Origin: Methylobrevis albus
GTDB lineage: Bacteria > Pseudomonadota > Alphaproteobacteria > Rhizobiales > Pleomorphomonadaceae
NCBI RefSeq assembly: GCF_015904235.1
Contig: NZ_JADZLT010000050.1
Location: forward strand, 248,001 to 312,000
DNA: 64,000 nucleotides
Direction of reading: 5' to 3'
A program made the translations under genes and the position numbers. Shown one piece after another: positions 8,538 through 20,229 of the stretch (positions within the stretch are counted from its first letter, which is position 1; each line of letters opens with the position of its first letter). Under the pieces are notes generated by a model that had not been told where the DNA came from, searched no databases, and was given only the letters and a program-made list of their open reading frames with translations.

Positions 8538-9461
8538 ATGATCACCCTTATCGCAAGACGCATCGCGACGGCCTTCATGACGATCCTGGCGGTCGTCGTC
8601 CTGTCCGGCCTGCTGGTGCACGTGGTGCCCGGCGACCCTGTCACTGCGATGATGGCGCAGTCGGTGACCGCCTCGCCCGAGGTGATGGCGGAGATGCGCA
8701 GCCAGCTCGGGCTCGACCTGCCGGTCTGGCAGCAGGTGGCGCGCTATGCCGGCGGCGTGCTCACCGGCGACCTCGGCACCACGATCCGCGGCAACGAGCC
8801 GGTGGCCCGGCTGCTGCTCGAACGCCTGCCGAATACCTTCATCCTGGCGGCGAGCGGCCTCGGCGTCGCGCTGGTGCTCGGCGTGCCGCTCGGCTTCATC
8901 GCCGCGATCAACCGCGGCCGCCTCGCCGATACGGCGGTGATGATCATCGCCGTGCTCGGAGTCTCGATCCCCGGCTTCTGGCTCGGCCTCGCGATGATCC
9001 AGATCTTCTCGCTGAAGCTCGGCTGGTTCCCGGTCGCCGGCACCAACGCCCGCAACCTGGTGCTGCCGGCGCTGACGCTCGGCCTGATCTATTGCGCCCT
9101 CGTCGCGCGGATGACGCGCTCGGCGCTGATCGAGATCCTCGCCGAGGACTATATCCGCACCGCCCGGGCGCGCGGCCTGCGCGAGCGCGAGGTGCTGCTG
9201 GTGCACGCGCTGAAGCCGGCGCTGATCTCCATCGTCACCGTCGTCGGCCTCGTCTTCGCCTACCTGATGGGCGGACAGGTGATCATCGAGAACGTGTTCT
9301 CGTGGAACGGCATCGGCCGGCTGGCGATCCAGGCGATGCTGCAGCGCGACTATCCGATGATCCAGGGCTTCATCGTGGTGTTCGCGACCTCCGTCGTCGT
9401 CGTCTCGATGAGCCTCGACATCCTCTACGGCATTCTCGATCCGCGCATGAGGCAGCGATGA
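8538..9461 (+). CDS. Dipeptide-type ABC transporter permease (DppB-like)
   Basis: A 307-residue inner-membrane permease of the BPD_transp_1 family. The N-terminal LVHVVPGDPVTAMM stretch after the first membrane helix is the hallmark of DppB/OppB proteins. The EAA loop that contacts the ATPase is visible as DYIRTARARGL near residue 205. It ends with LYGILDPRMRQR. The ATG at 8538 was chosen because the protein begins there with the usual MITLIARRI-type start. The stop overlaps the next ATG (ATGA), so translation of the two permeases is coupled. Confidence 0.92.
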   Translation: MITLIARRIATAFMTILAVVVLSGLLVHVVPGDPVTAMMAQSVTASPEVMAEMRSQLGLDLPVWQQVARYAGGVLTGDLGTTIRGNEPVARLLLERLPNTFILAASGLGVALVLGVPLGFIAAINRGRLADTAVMIIAVLGVSIPGFWLGLAMIQIFSLKLGWFPVAGTNARNLVLPALTLGLIYCALVARMTRSALIEILAEDYIRTARARGLREREVLLVHALKPALISIVTVVGLVFAYLMGGQVIIENVFSWNGIGRLAIQAMLQRDYPMIQGFIVVFATSVVVVSMSLDILYGILDPRMRQR

Positions 9462-10312
9462 ACGCCCCCGTCCGCCGCCGGCGCCGCAGGCTGCCGCTGA
9501 ACGTGCTGCTCGGGCTCGGGCTCGCGACCATCGTCGTCGCCGTCGCGGTGCTCGCGCCGGTGATCGCGCCGTTCGACCCGATGCGCATGGCCGCCGGGCC
9601 GCGGCTCGCCGCCCCCAGCCTCGCGCATCTCTTCGGCACCGACGAGTTCGGCCGCGATCTCTTCTCGCGCGTCGTGCGCGGCGCGCACCTGTCGCTCGGC
9701 ATCGGCCTTGCCGCCGTCGTCGCCGGCCTCGCCGTCGGCGGGCTGATCGGGTTGGTCGCGGCCTTTGCCGGCCGGCTGGTGGAGGCGGTGCTGCTGCGGG
9801 TGATCGACCTGCTCTATTCCTTCCCCGACACGCTGATCGCCCTTGCTCTCGTTGCCTTCCTCGGCCCCGGCCTCGTCAACGCGACCATTGCGATCGCCGT
9901 CAGCCTGGTGCCGTTCTACGCCCGCGTCGCCTATTCGCTGGCGGTGGCGGAGCGGGCGAAGCCCTATGTCGAGGCAGCAAGGCTCGCCGGCATCGGCTCC
10001 GGCCGGCTGGTGCGGGTGCACGTGATGCCGAACATCGGCCAGAGCCTGATCGTGATGGCGACGCTCGGCTTCTCCTCGGCGATCCTCTCGGCCGCCGGGC
10101 TCTCCTTCCTCGGCCTCGGCGTGCAGCCGCCGTCGCCCGAATGGGGCGCGATCCTCGCCTCGGGCCGCAACTACATCACCAAGGCGCCGTGGATCCTGAT
10201 CTTCCCGGGCCTTGCGATCTGCATGACGGTGCTCGCCTTCAACCTGCTGGGCGACAGCCTGCGCGACCTCGCCGACCCGCGCCGCACGGCGCCGCAGCGG
10301 GCGGGAGCCTGA
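9458..10312 (+). CDS. Dipeptide-type ABC transporter permease (DppC-like)
   Basis: A 284-residue partner permease. It has an Arg-rich cytoplasmic start, a first hydrophobic helix, and then the DppC-type periplasmic signature HLFGTDEFGRDLFSRVVRG near residue 63. The EAA loop reads KPYVEAARLAGIGSGRL, and the C-terminal part carries LGLGVQPPSPEWG. These are all standard for OppC/DppC. It overlaps the DppB-like gene by 4 bp and is followed 3 bp later by the first ATPase gene. Together with that partner it forms the translocation channel. Confidence 0.92.
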   Translation: MNAPVRRRRRRLPLNVLLGLGLATIVVAVAVLAPVIAPFDPMRMAAGPRLAAPSLAHLFGTDEFGRDLFSRVVRGAHLSLGIGLAAVVAGLAVGGLIGLVAAFAGRLVEAVLLRVIDLLYSFPDTLIALALVAFLGPGLVNATIAIAVSLVPFYARVAYSLAVAERAKPYVEAARLAGIGSGRLVRVHVMPNIGQSLIVMATLGFSSAILSAAGLSFLGLGVQPPSPEWGAILASGRNYITKAPWILIFPGLAICMTVLAFNLLGDSLRDLADPRRTAPQRAGA

Positions 10313-10315
10313 CGC

Positions 10316-12040
<1,725 letters not shown>

Positions 12041-12042
<2 letters not shown>

Positions 12043-12061
12043 GACGGACGCCGCCCGTCTC
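12041..12061. terminator. Bidirectional hairpin between convergent genes
   Basis: GAGACGG at 12041-12047 and CCGTCTC at 12055-12061 form a perfect 7-bp stem with a 7-base loop. The hairpin lies in the 19-bp gap between the convergent stop codons of the DppF-like and ABC-F genes and begins inside the first stop. There is no strong T run on either side, so termination efficiency is uncertain. Position and symmetry suggest a shared terminator. Confidence 0.6.
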
Positions 12062-13684
<1,623 letters not shown>

Positions 13685-13810
13685 GGCGGTCGGTGGTCCG
13701 GGCGCAGGGGAAGACGGCGCCCTTATGCCATGCTTTCGCACCTGCACAAGTGACGGATCGTCAGCCGGGCGCCGGGTTTCCGCGCCGAACACCGCCGGAC
13801 GTCGGGATAG

Positions 13811-13846
13811 GGCACGGCCGAGGGCCCGCGGCGCCCCGGCCGTGCC
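13811..13846 (-). terminator. Strong hairpin downstream of the TonB receptor gene
   Basis: GGCACGGCCG at 13811-13820 and CGGCCGTGCC at 13837-13846 form a perfect 10-bp GC stem with a 16-base loop. It starts 8 bp past the receptor stop codon. No T tract follows, so it may protect the mRNA 3' end rather than terminate by itself. Confidence 0.5.
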
Positions 13847-13853
13847 GCCCGGC

Positions 13854-16007
13854 TCACCAGCGCATGTGGGCGCTGAACTTCACCGCCCGGCCTTCGGCGT
13901 AGCTGCAGGCATAGGCGGTCTGGCAGCTCGCGACGTATTCCTTGTCGAAGAGGTTGGTGACGTTGACCGCGACGCCCCAGTTGTCGCGCTCGTAGCCGAG
14001 CTTGGCGTCGAACACCGTCGCGCTCGGCACTTCCAGGGTGTTGGCGTTGTCGGCAAAGGTCGAGCCGACGAAGCGGACGCCGGCGCCGAGGGTGACGCCC
14101 TCGAAGCGGCCGGCCTCGCTGCCGAAGGTGTAGTCGAGCGCCAGCGACGCCTGCCGCTCGGGCACGATGTAGGGCGTGTTGCCGATGATCGAGGCGTCGG
14201 CGTCCTCGGTGATCTCGAGGTCGAAGGCGGTCAGCGCGGCGGTCAGCTTCAGCTGCTCGGTGAGGTTCGCCTTCGCCTCGAATTCGAAGCCGCGCGAATT
14301 GACCTCGCCGATCTGGGTTTCGGCGAGGAAGGGGCCGGTGACGACGTTCTGGCGGGTGAGGTCGAAGACGGCGAGCGTGAACAGCCCGTCGAACCAGGTC
14401 GGCGCATATTTGATGCCGGCCTCGTACTGCTGGCCGGTTTCGGGCTGGAAGAAGCCGGCAGCCGCCGAGGACCCGATCAGCGGGTTGAAGAACGACGAGG
14501 CGCTGGCATAGGGCGTCACGCCGTTGTCGAACTCGTAGGCGAGGCCGGCGCGCCAGCTGAACTCGCCGTCGCTGCCGCTGTAGCTCGGGGTGCCGGTCGC
14601 GTCGGTGTCGACGAAGTCGTAGCGGCCGTTGAGCGTGACGATGAAGCCGTCGCCGAAGCGGAGCTGGTCCTGCACGTAGACGCCGAGCTGCTGCTGCACG
14701 AGGTCCTGGTCGATGTAGGCCGAGCGCGGCCCCTGCTCGCCGCCGTAGACCGGGTTGGTGGCGCTGATCGGCGTCGAGGCGCCGGTCGCCTGCATCTGGT
14801 CGATGTTGAACCACTTGTAGTCGGCGCCGAACAGCAGCCGGTGCTCGAGCGGGCCGGTGTCGACGCGGCCCTCGAGCTGATTGTCGACGAGGAAGGTGTC
14901 GACCGTCGTCTGATGCTCGAAGTTGATGCGGGTGAGCTGGTTGTCGGGGTCCTGCGGCGTCAGCGCATAGCCGAGGTAGCCGTAGGGGTAGACCGAGATC
15001 TCGTGCAGCTCGCTGTGGCCGTAGCGGGCGTTCTGGCGCACGGTCCAGTCGTCGGTGAGCTTGTGCTCGATCTCGTAGCCGATCGAGCCCTGGCGGCGCT
15101 CGTAGAGGTCGATGTCCGGCTCGGTGAAATTGGCGTCCGGGTCGATGCGGCCGAACGGCGCGTCCACCACGGTGCCGACATAGGGCAGGAAGCCGCCGCC
15201 GCCGTGGGTCTGGTCCATGTAGGTGTAGTTGGCGAGGATGGTGAGCGCGGTGTCCTCGTTCGGGCGCCAGGTGACGGTCGGCGAGACGACGCCGCGGAAC
15301 TCGTCCTGGTAATCGCTGTAGCCGTCGCCGCCGAGCAGCCGGCCGACGACGCGCCAGTCCACCGTCTCGCCTGCCTGGTCGCCGACGTCGAAGCCGAAAT
15401 AGGCGGTGCCGGCGTCGTTGATGCCGACCTCGGCCTCGCGCCGCCGCTCGCCGTCGGCGCGCTTGCTGACGAGGTTGACGAGGCCGCCCGGGTTGCTGCC
15501 GCCGTAGAGCACCGAGGCGGCGCCGCGCAGCACCTCGATCCGCTCCAGGGTGTAGCTGTCGGTGTAGAAGCCGCCAAAGGCGTAGGAATAGAGCTGCAGC
15601 CCGTCCTGGTAGACGCCGGACTGGGTCGCCTGGAAGCCGCGGATGAACAGCCAGTTGGTGTCGCTGTCCGGGCCGAACGGCTGGGCATAGACGCCGGGGG
15701 TGTAGCGCAGCGCCTCGTCGACCTTCTGCGCGCCGAGGTCGTCGATCTCCTCGCGGCCGATCACCGACACCGACTGCGGGATCTCTTCGACCGGCGTCGC
15801 GGTCTTCGAGCCGGTGGCGGTGGCGCCCGCCACGTAGCCGTCGACCGGGCCGGTCGCGCTGCCGGCGCCGCCCTCGACGACGATCGCTTCGAGTTCAATC
15901 GTCTCATCCGCCTGCTGCGCAAGGGCCGGCGCGGCGGCGACGAGGGCGAGGACGGCCGAGCCGGCGAGGAGCGCCGAACGGCGGGCGGAAGCGGACTTGA
16001 GCGGCAT
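13854..16007 (-). CDS. TonB-dependent siderophore receptor
   Basis: A 717-residue outer-membrane receptor. A signal peptide ends near APALAQ, followed by a TonB-box-like ETIELEAIVV and the plug-domain stretch IPQSVSVIGREEI with VDEALRYTPGVY. A long beta-rich barrel ends in an aromatic residue (RW). The FhuA/FpvA siderophore subfamily fits the length and plug motifs. It imports a ferric siderophore into the periplasm using TonB energy. The AraC regulator, SIP reductase and ferric ABC transporter next to it support an iron role. An IRO-like box lies 56 bp upstream. The particular siderophore cannot be told. Confidence 0.93.
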   Translation of the reverse strand: MPLKSASARRSALLAGSAVLALVAAAPALAQQADETIELEAIVVEGGAGSATGPVDGYVAGATATGSKTATPVEEIPQSVSVIGREEIDDLGAQKVDEALRYTPGVYAQPFGPDSDTNWLFIRGFQATQSGVYQDGLQLYSYAFGGFYTDSYTLERIEVLRGAASVLYGGSNPGGLVNLVSKRADGERRREAEVGINDAGTAYFGFDVGDQAGETVDWRVVGRLLGGDGYSDYQDEFRGVVSPTVTWRPNEDTALTILANYTYMDQTHGGGGFLPYVGTVVDAPFGRIDPDANFTEPDIDLYERRQGSIGYEIEHKLTDDWTVRQNARYGHSELHEISVYPYGYLGYALTPQDPDNQLTRINFEHQTTVDTFLVDNQLEGRVDTGPLEHRLLFGADYKWFNIDQMQATGASTPISATNPVYGGEQGPRSAYIDQDLVQQQLGVYVQDQLRFGDGFIVTLNGRYDFVDTDATGTPSYSGSDGEFSWRAGLAYEFDNGVTPYASASSFFNPLIGSSAAAGFFQPETGQQYEAGIKYAPTWFDGLFTLAVFDLTRQNVVTGPFLAETQIGEVNSRGFEFEAKANLTEQLKLTAALTAFDLEITEDADASIIGNTPYIVPERQASLALDYTFGSEAGRFEGVTLGAGVRFVGSTFADNANTLEVPSATVFDAKLGYERDNWGVAVNVTNLFDKEYVASCQTAYACSYAEGRAVKFSAHMRW

Positions 16008-16062
16008 GGACGGTCGATACTCCGGAGGCCGAAACGCGGGTGGCGCGGGGCGCCATCAAAGT

Positions 16063-16077
16063 TGAGTAGTTAATTCA
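16063..16077 (-). promoter_or_regulatory. IRO-like box (TGA-N9-TCA) upstream of the TonB receptor
   Basis: TGAGTAGTTAATTCA matches TGA-N9-TCA, the iron-responsive operator bound by RirA in rhizobia, and is extended by one pair to TTGA-N9-TCAA. It lies 56 bp before the receptor start in an AT-rich patch. The core alone is expected by chance about every 4 kb, so the support comes from its place and from a second copy before the SIP gene. Confidence 0.55.
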
Positions 16078-16175
16078 AGAAATCGAGGCTGACTTGTACG
16101 TTTCGGGGTTTCTTGTACCCGCCGGGGTGAACGCGCGCGGGCGGTCCACAGGCGCCCCCGACCACAGGCACCCCG

Positions 16176-17063
16176 TCAGCAACGGCCGGCGGTCTCGCGC
16201 AGCCAGACCCGCGGCGTGACGCCGACGATGCGGCGGAAGACGCGGGTGAAATGCGGCTGGTCGCAGAAGCCGGTGGCGGCCGCGATGTCGACCAGCGACG
16301 CCGAGGGCTGGCGCAGCATCGCCTGCGCCCGGCGCACCCGGGCGGCGAGCTGCCACTGGTGCGGCGCGACGCCGGCCGCCGCCTTGAAGGCATGGCCGAA
16401 GTGGCTCGGCGACAGGCCGGCGATGGCGGCGAGTTCCTCGATGCGGATCGGCCGGGCGCAGTTCTCCTCGATGAAGGCGCAGACGCGGCGCAGCGTGCGG
16501 TCGGGCAGGCTGCTGCGCCGGCGCGCAGGCGGCGCGGCGACCTCGAACAGGCCGGCGATCAGCGCGGTGAACAGGCTCTCGCCGTAGAGGTCGTCGAGGG
16601 GCCGGTCGCTGTCGATCTCGGCGGCGATCAGCCGGGCGAGCGCGGCGGTGCGGTCGTCGTCGAACATCACCCGCGGCGTCTCGAGCTGTTCGGGATCAAG
16701 CGCGGCGCCGAAGCGGCGCCGCAGCGCGGCCAAGTCGAAGTGGATGTCGAGATGGCGCAGGCCGGTGAGGCCGACGACCGTGCCGGTCATCGGCAGGTCG
16801 GCCGGCACGAAGCTGATCAGTGGCCGGTTGCCGAAGCGCTGGCGCGTGCGCCCCGCCGCCGTCTCGAAATCGAAGGCGCCGCCGCCGTGCGCTTCGAGCA
16901 CGACGACGATGCGCGGGTCGCGGCCGACATAGTCGCCGCCCGCCGTCGCGGCGCAGCGCACCTGCCAGAGGTCGGCGGCGACGCCGTCGAAGCTGCGCGT
17001 CTTCAAGGTCGCAACGCTGAAGCCGGCGATCCGGGTGGTCATCTGCGGCCGGAACGGATTCAT
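16176..17063 (-). CDS. AraC family transcriptional regulator
   Basis: A 295-residue regulator. The C-terminal 100 residues hold the two helix-turn-helix units of AraC/XylS proteins (IEELAAIAGLSPSHFGHAFKA, then SLVDIAAATGFCDQPHFTRVFRR) with the VTPRVW ending. The N-terminal half is a ligand-sensing domain of no clear subfamily. The ATG at 17063 gives the longest reasonable start; another ATG lies 21 bp inside. It stands between the receptor gene and the divergent siderophore-interacting gene, so it is a likely local activator of siderophore uptake, possibly sensing the siderophore itself, as PchR does. That sensing is inference. Confidence 0.88.
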   Translation of the reverse strand: MNPFRPQMTTRIAGFSVATLKTRSFDGVAADLWQVRCAATAGGDYVGRDPRIVVVLEAHGGGAFDFETAAGRTRQRFGNRPLISFVPADLPMTGTVVGLTGLRHLDIHFDLAALRRRFGAALDPEQLETPRVMFDDDRTAALARLIAAEIDSDRPLDDLYGESLFTALIAGLFEVAAPPARRRSSLPDRTLRRVCAFIEENCARPIRIEELAAIAGLSPSHFGHAFKAAAGVAPHQWQLAARVRRAQAMLRQPSASLVDIAAATGFCDQPHFTRVFRRIVGVTPRVWLRETAGRC

Positions 17064-17202
17064 CGACGCGAAAACCCTGCAACGATACCAATGCGCCGCG
17101 GGCCCGGACGGGCACAGGAATTCACGGTGAGACGCCGGCGACGTCCGCCGCATCCGGCCGGTTTCCCGGCTTGCTCGCACGCTGCCGTGCAGCATATAAA
17201 CC

Positions 17203-17217
17203 TGACAATCAAACTCA
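17203..17217 (+). promoter_or_regulatory. IRO-like box (TGA-N9-TCA) upstream of the siderophore-interacting gene
   Basis: TGACAATCAAACTCA fits TGA-N9-TCA exactly. It lies 56 bp before the ATG at 17274, in the AT-rich divergent region shared with the AraC regulator gene. This is the same distance as the box before the TonB receptor, and the pair suggests joint RirA-type repression under iron sufficiency. Confidence 0.55.
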
Positions 17218-17273
17218 AGATAAATCAGGCTCCGCTCCGCTGCGTCCGGCGCCAGGTCGAGGATTTCCGGGAC

Positions 17274-18380
17274 ATGACCGAGCTCGCCGCCATCGCCGTC
17301 GCGGAGATTCCGCTCGCCGCCGCCCGCGACGTGTTCGAGCGGCTCTGTGCTCATCTCGACGAGCACGTCGATATCCGCCGCGACGGCTGGAGCGCGGAGG
17401 CGCGCACGCCTTTCGTCCGGGTCGGCTTCAGCTCGGGCGAGCGGATGCTGCGTTTCGATGCCCACGCGGTCGATACCGACTATCTCGCGGCCGTGAAGGA
17501 CATGGTGGCCTCGCACGTCGCCGAGTTCGCCGGTGACCTCGCCGCGCCGATCGTCTGGACCAGCCCGTCCGCGACTGCGGCGCCGGAGGAAGCAGAGCGC
17601 CCGCGCGGCGGGCGCTGCTACCGCGAGATGCGGGTGACGGCGGTGCGCGACCTCAGCCCGCGCATGCGCCGGCTGACGCTCGCGGGCGACGACCTCGGCC
17701 CGTTCGAGGACGGCGGCCTGCATGTCCGCCTCGTGCTGCCGGACGACCCCGCCGTGCCGCCCCCTGCCCCGCGCATCGATGCCGGCGGCCGCCTCGCCTG
17801 GGATCCCGGCGTCACGCCGCCGCCGGTGCGCGTCTATACGATCCGGCGGATCGACGTCGCGGCAGGCACGGTGGAGATCGACTTCGTGCTGCACGGCGAC
17901 GGCGCCGATGCCGGGCACGGCGAAACGGCGCATCCGGCCTCGCCCGGCGCCCGTTTTGCGCTCCGCGCGGTGCCGGGGGCGGTGCTCGGCATGTACGGCC
18001 CGGGTGGACGCACGGTGCCCGCCGCGGCGCGCTATCTGCTCGCCGGCGACGAGACCGCGCTGCCGATGATCGCGCGCGTGCTGGAGGCCCTGCCCGCCAC
18101 CGCTTCGGCGGTCGTGCGCATCGAGGTCGAGACCGCGGCGGACAAACTGCCGCTCCAGAGTGCCGCGACGCTCGACATCGCCTTCCTGCCCCGGCGCGGT
18201 GCGGCTCCCGGCGTGCCGCTGGCCGAGGCCGTCGAGGCCCTCCCGATCGATGCTGCCGACGCGGGTCTCTTCGTGCTGTTCGCGGCGGAAACCACCGCCG
18301 CGCGCCGAATCCGCACCCACCTCCGCGGTATCGGCCTGCCCCCGGAGCGCTACATCGCCGCCGGGTTCTGGGACGCCTGA
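17274..18380 (+). CDS. Siderophore-interacting protein with DUF2218 N-terminus
   Basis: A 368-residue two-part protein. Residues 1 to about 95 resemble the DUF2218 domain often found beside iron genes. The rest is a siderophore-interacting flavoreductase, with the FAD-binding RVYTIRRID motif near residue 188 and a C-terminal NAD(P)H-type domain ending in YIAAGFWDA. It should reduce ferric siderophores in the cytoplasm to release Fe(II). The start at ATG 17274 has GAGG 11 bp before it. Its last 31 bp overlap the end of the convergent ferric ABC ATPase gene. Confidence 0.88.
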   Translation: MTELAAIAVAEIPLAAARDVFERLCAHLDEHVDIRRDGWSAEARTPFVRVGFSSGERMLRFDAHAVDTDYLAAVKDMVASHVAEFAGDLAAPIVWTSPSATAAPEEAERPRGGRCYREMRVTAVRDLSPRMRRLTLAGDDLGPFEDGGLHVRLVLPDDPAVPPPAPRIDAGGRLAWDPGVTPPPVRVYTIRRIDVAAGTVEIDFVLHGDGADAGHGETAHPASPGARFALRAVPGAVLGMYGPGGRTVPAAARYLLAGDETALPMIARVLEALPATASAVVRIEVETAADKLPLQSAATLDIAFLPRRGAAPGVPLAEAVEALPIDAADAGLFVLFAAETTAARRIRTHLRGIGLPPERYIAAGFWDA

Positions 18381-19177
18381 GCGGCCGGCGTGGCGACGCC
18401 GTCGACCAGCACCTGCAGCGTGCCGCGCGAACAGCGCTCGACGCGGCCCTCGACGCCGTAGACCTCGGCGAGCATCGCCGGCGTCAGCACCATGGCCGCC
18501 GGGCCTTCGGAATGGAGCCGCCCGGCGCGCAGCACGGCGATGCGGTTCGCAAAGCGCGCGGCGAGGCCGAGATCGTGCAGCACCACGACGACGATGCGCC
18601 CCTCACTGGCGAGATCGCGCGCGAGTGTCATCACCGCGTTCTGGTGGCGCGGGTCGAGCGCGCTGGTCGGCTCGTCGAGCAGCAGCAGCCGCGGCGCGCG
18701 CACCACCGCCTGGGCGAGGCTGACGAGCTGGCGCTGGCCGCCCGACAGCGCCTCGAGCGGCGTCATCGCGACGCCGAGCACGCCGCAGCGCTCCAGTGCC
18801 TCGGCGGCGCGGCGCTCCGGGGCGCGGCCATCGCCATCATCGGGCGCGAGGCCCGCGCCCGCCTTCAGCGCCCCGACGACGCTTTCGAGGGCAGTGAGGC
18901 GGATCGCGCGCGGCAGCGCCTGCGGCATGAAGCCGACGAGGCCGGCGCGCCGCGCCGCACTCGCCGCGGCGAGATCGACGCCGCCCAGCACCAGCCGCCC
19001 GCGGGTGCGCACCAACCCGGCGAGGCCCTTCAGCAGCGTCGACTTGCCGGCAGCATTCGGGCCGACGAGGGCGAGCAGGGTGCCGGGCGCGATCGGCGCC
19101 ATGGTGACGCCGGTGACGATGTCGCGGCCGCGATAGCCGGCGGCGAAGTCTTCGATTCGAAGCGCCGCACCCGTCAT
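18350..19177 (-). CDS. Ferric siderophore ABC transporter ATPase (FecE/FepC-like)
   Basis: A 275-residue ABC ATPase of the FecE/FhuC family. Walker A is GPNAAGKST near residue 38, the signature LSGGQ, Walker B LLLLDEPTSALD and the H-loop VLHDLGLAARFANR. The C-terminal YGVE and EVYGVEGRV part is typical of iron importers. The start ATG overlaps the permease stop by 4 bp. It energises uptake of a ferric siderophore from the periplasm. The 3' end runs 31 bp into the convergent SIP gene, so antisense transcripts are likely. Confidence 0.92.
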   Translation of the reverse strand: MTGAALRIEDFAAGYRGRDIVTGVTMAPIAPGTLLALVGPNAAGKSTLLKGLAGLVRTRGRLVLGGVDLAAASAARRAGLVGFMPQALPRAIRLTALESVVGALKAGAGLAPDDGDGRAPERRAAEALERCGVLGVAMTPLEALSGGQRQLVSLAQAVVRAPRLLLLDEPTSALDPRHQNAVMTLARDLASEGRIVVVVLHDLGLAARFANRIAVLRAGRLHSEGPAAMVLTPAMLAEVYGVEGRVERCSRGTLQVLVDGVATPAAQASQNPAAM

Positions 19178-20229
19178 CGCGCCCGCCCCGACAGGATCAG
19201 GGCGAAGAACACCGGCAGGCCGACGAGGGCGGTGAGGATGCCGATCGGGATCACCGCGCCGACGAGCAGGGATTTGGCGCCCATGGCTGCGAGCGACATG
19301 ACGATCGCGCCGGTGAGCGCACTCGCCGGCAGGAAGAAGCGGTGATCCTCGCCGACGAGTAGGCGCGCGATGTGCGGCCCGACGAGGCCGACGAAGCCGA
19401 TCGTGCCGACGATCGACACGGCCGCGGCGATGATCAGGCTGACGCGGAGCAGCGACCAGAGCCGCAGGCGTTGGAGGTTGATGCCGAGGCTCGCCGCGCG
19501 CTCCTCGCCGAGGCGCAGCGCGGTGAGCTGCCACGACTGGCGCATCGCCAGCGGCCCGAGCACCAGCACGGCGGCGGCGAGCGGCCCCATCACGCCCCAG
19601 CGCGCGCCCGACAGCGAGCCCAGCATCCAGAACACGAACTGCTGCAGCGCCTGCTGCGAGGCGACGAACTGCAGCATGGCGATCAGGGCGTTGAAGGCCG
19701 AGACCATGCCGATGCCGAGGAGGAGCAGCACCTCCGCTCCGCCGCCGGCCACCCGCGCCATGACGATCAACGCCAATGTCGCGCCGAAGGCGAAGACAAA
19801 GGCATTCGCCGGCACCAGCCAGGCGGCGGGAATGCCCGGCAACGAGACGCCGAGGATGATCGCCAGCGCCGCGCCGAGGGCGGCGGCCGGCGCAATGCCG
19901 AGAGTGAGGCCGTCGGCGAGCGGGTTGTCGAACACCGTCTGCAACTCGGCGCCGGCGATCGCGAGCCCGGCGCCGACCAGCACCGCCGTGAGCGCGGCCG
20001 GCAGTCGCACGTTCTGGACGATGACCAGCGTCGTCGGGTCGAGCCCCTCCGGCGACAGCAGCGCGGCGAAGGCGTCGCCGATCGAAAGGCTGGATGGACC
20101 CGAGAAGAGATCGAGCAGGAAGGCGGCGACGGCGAGCACGGCGAGCCCCACCACGGCAGCGAGGCGCCGGCGGGTGAGCGCGCGGTGCTCGGCGAGGACG
20201 GCGTCGACGGCGGCGGTCGCGGTGGTCAA
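19174..20229 (-). CDS. Ferric siderophore ABC transporter permease (FecCD family)
   Basis: A 351-residue FecCD/BtuC permease with about nine to ten hydrophobic segments. Diagnostic parts include LPAALTAVLVGAGLAIAGAELQ near residue 52 and GTIGFVGLVGPHIARLLVG near residue 270, which contacts the ATPase. It is encoded as a single permease, so it would act as a homodimer, as in BtuC-type systems. It overlaps the binding-protein gene upstream and the ATPase gene downstream by 4 bp each. Confidence 0.93.
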   Translation of the reverse strand: MTTATAAVDAVLAEHRALTRRRLAAVVGLAVLAVAAFLLDLFSGPSSLSIGDAFAALLSPEGLDPTTLVIVQNVRLPAALTAVLVGAGLAIAGAELQTVFDNPLADGLTLGIAPAAALGAALAIILGVSLPGIPAAWLVPANAFVFAFGATLALIVMARVAGGGAEVLLLLGIGMVSAFNALIAMLQFVASQQALQQFVFWMLGSLSGARWGVMGPLAAAVLVLGPLAMRQSWQLTALRLGEERAASLGINLQRLRLWSLLRVSLIIAAAVSIVGTIGFVGLVGPHIARLLVGEDHRFFLPASALTGAIVMSLAAMGAKSLLVGAVIPIGILTALVGLPVFFALILSGRAR

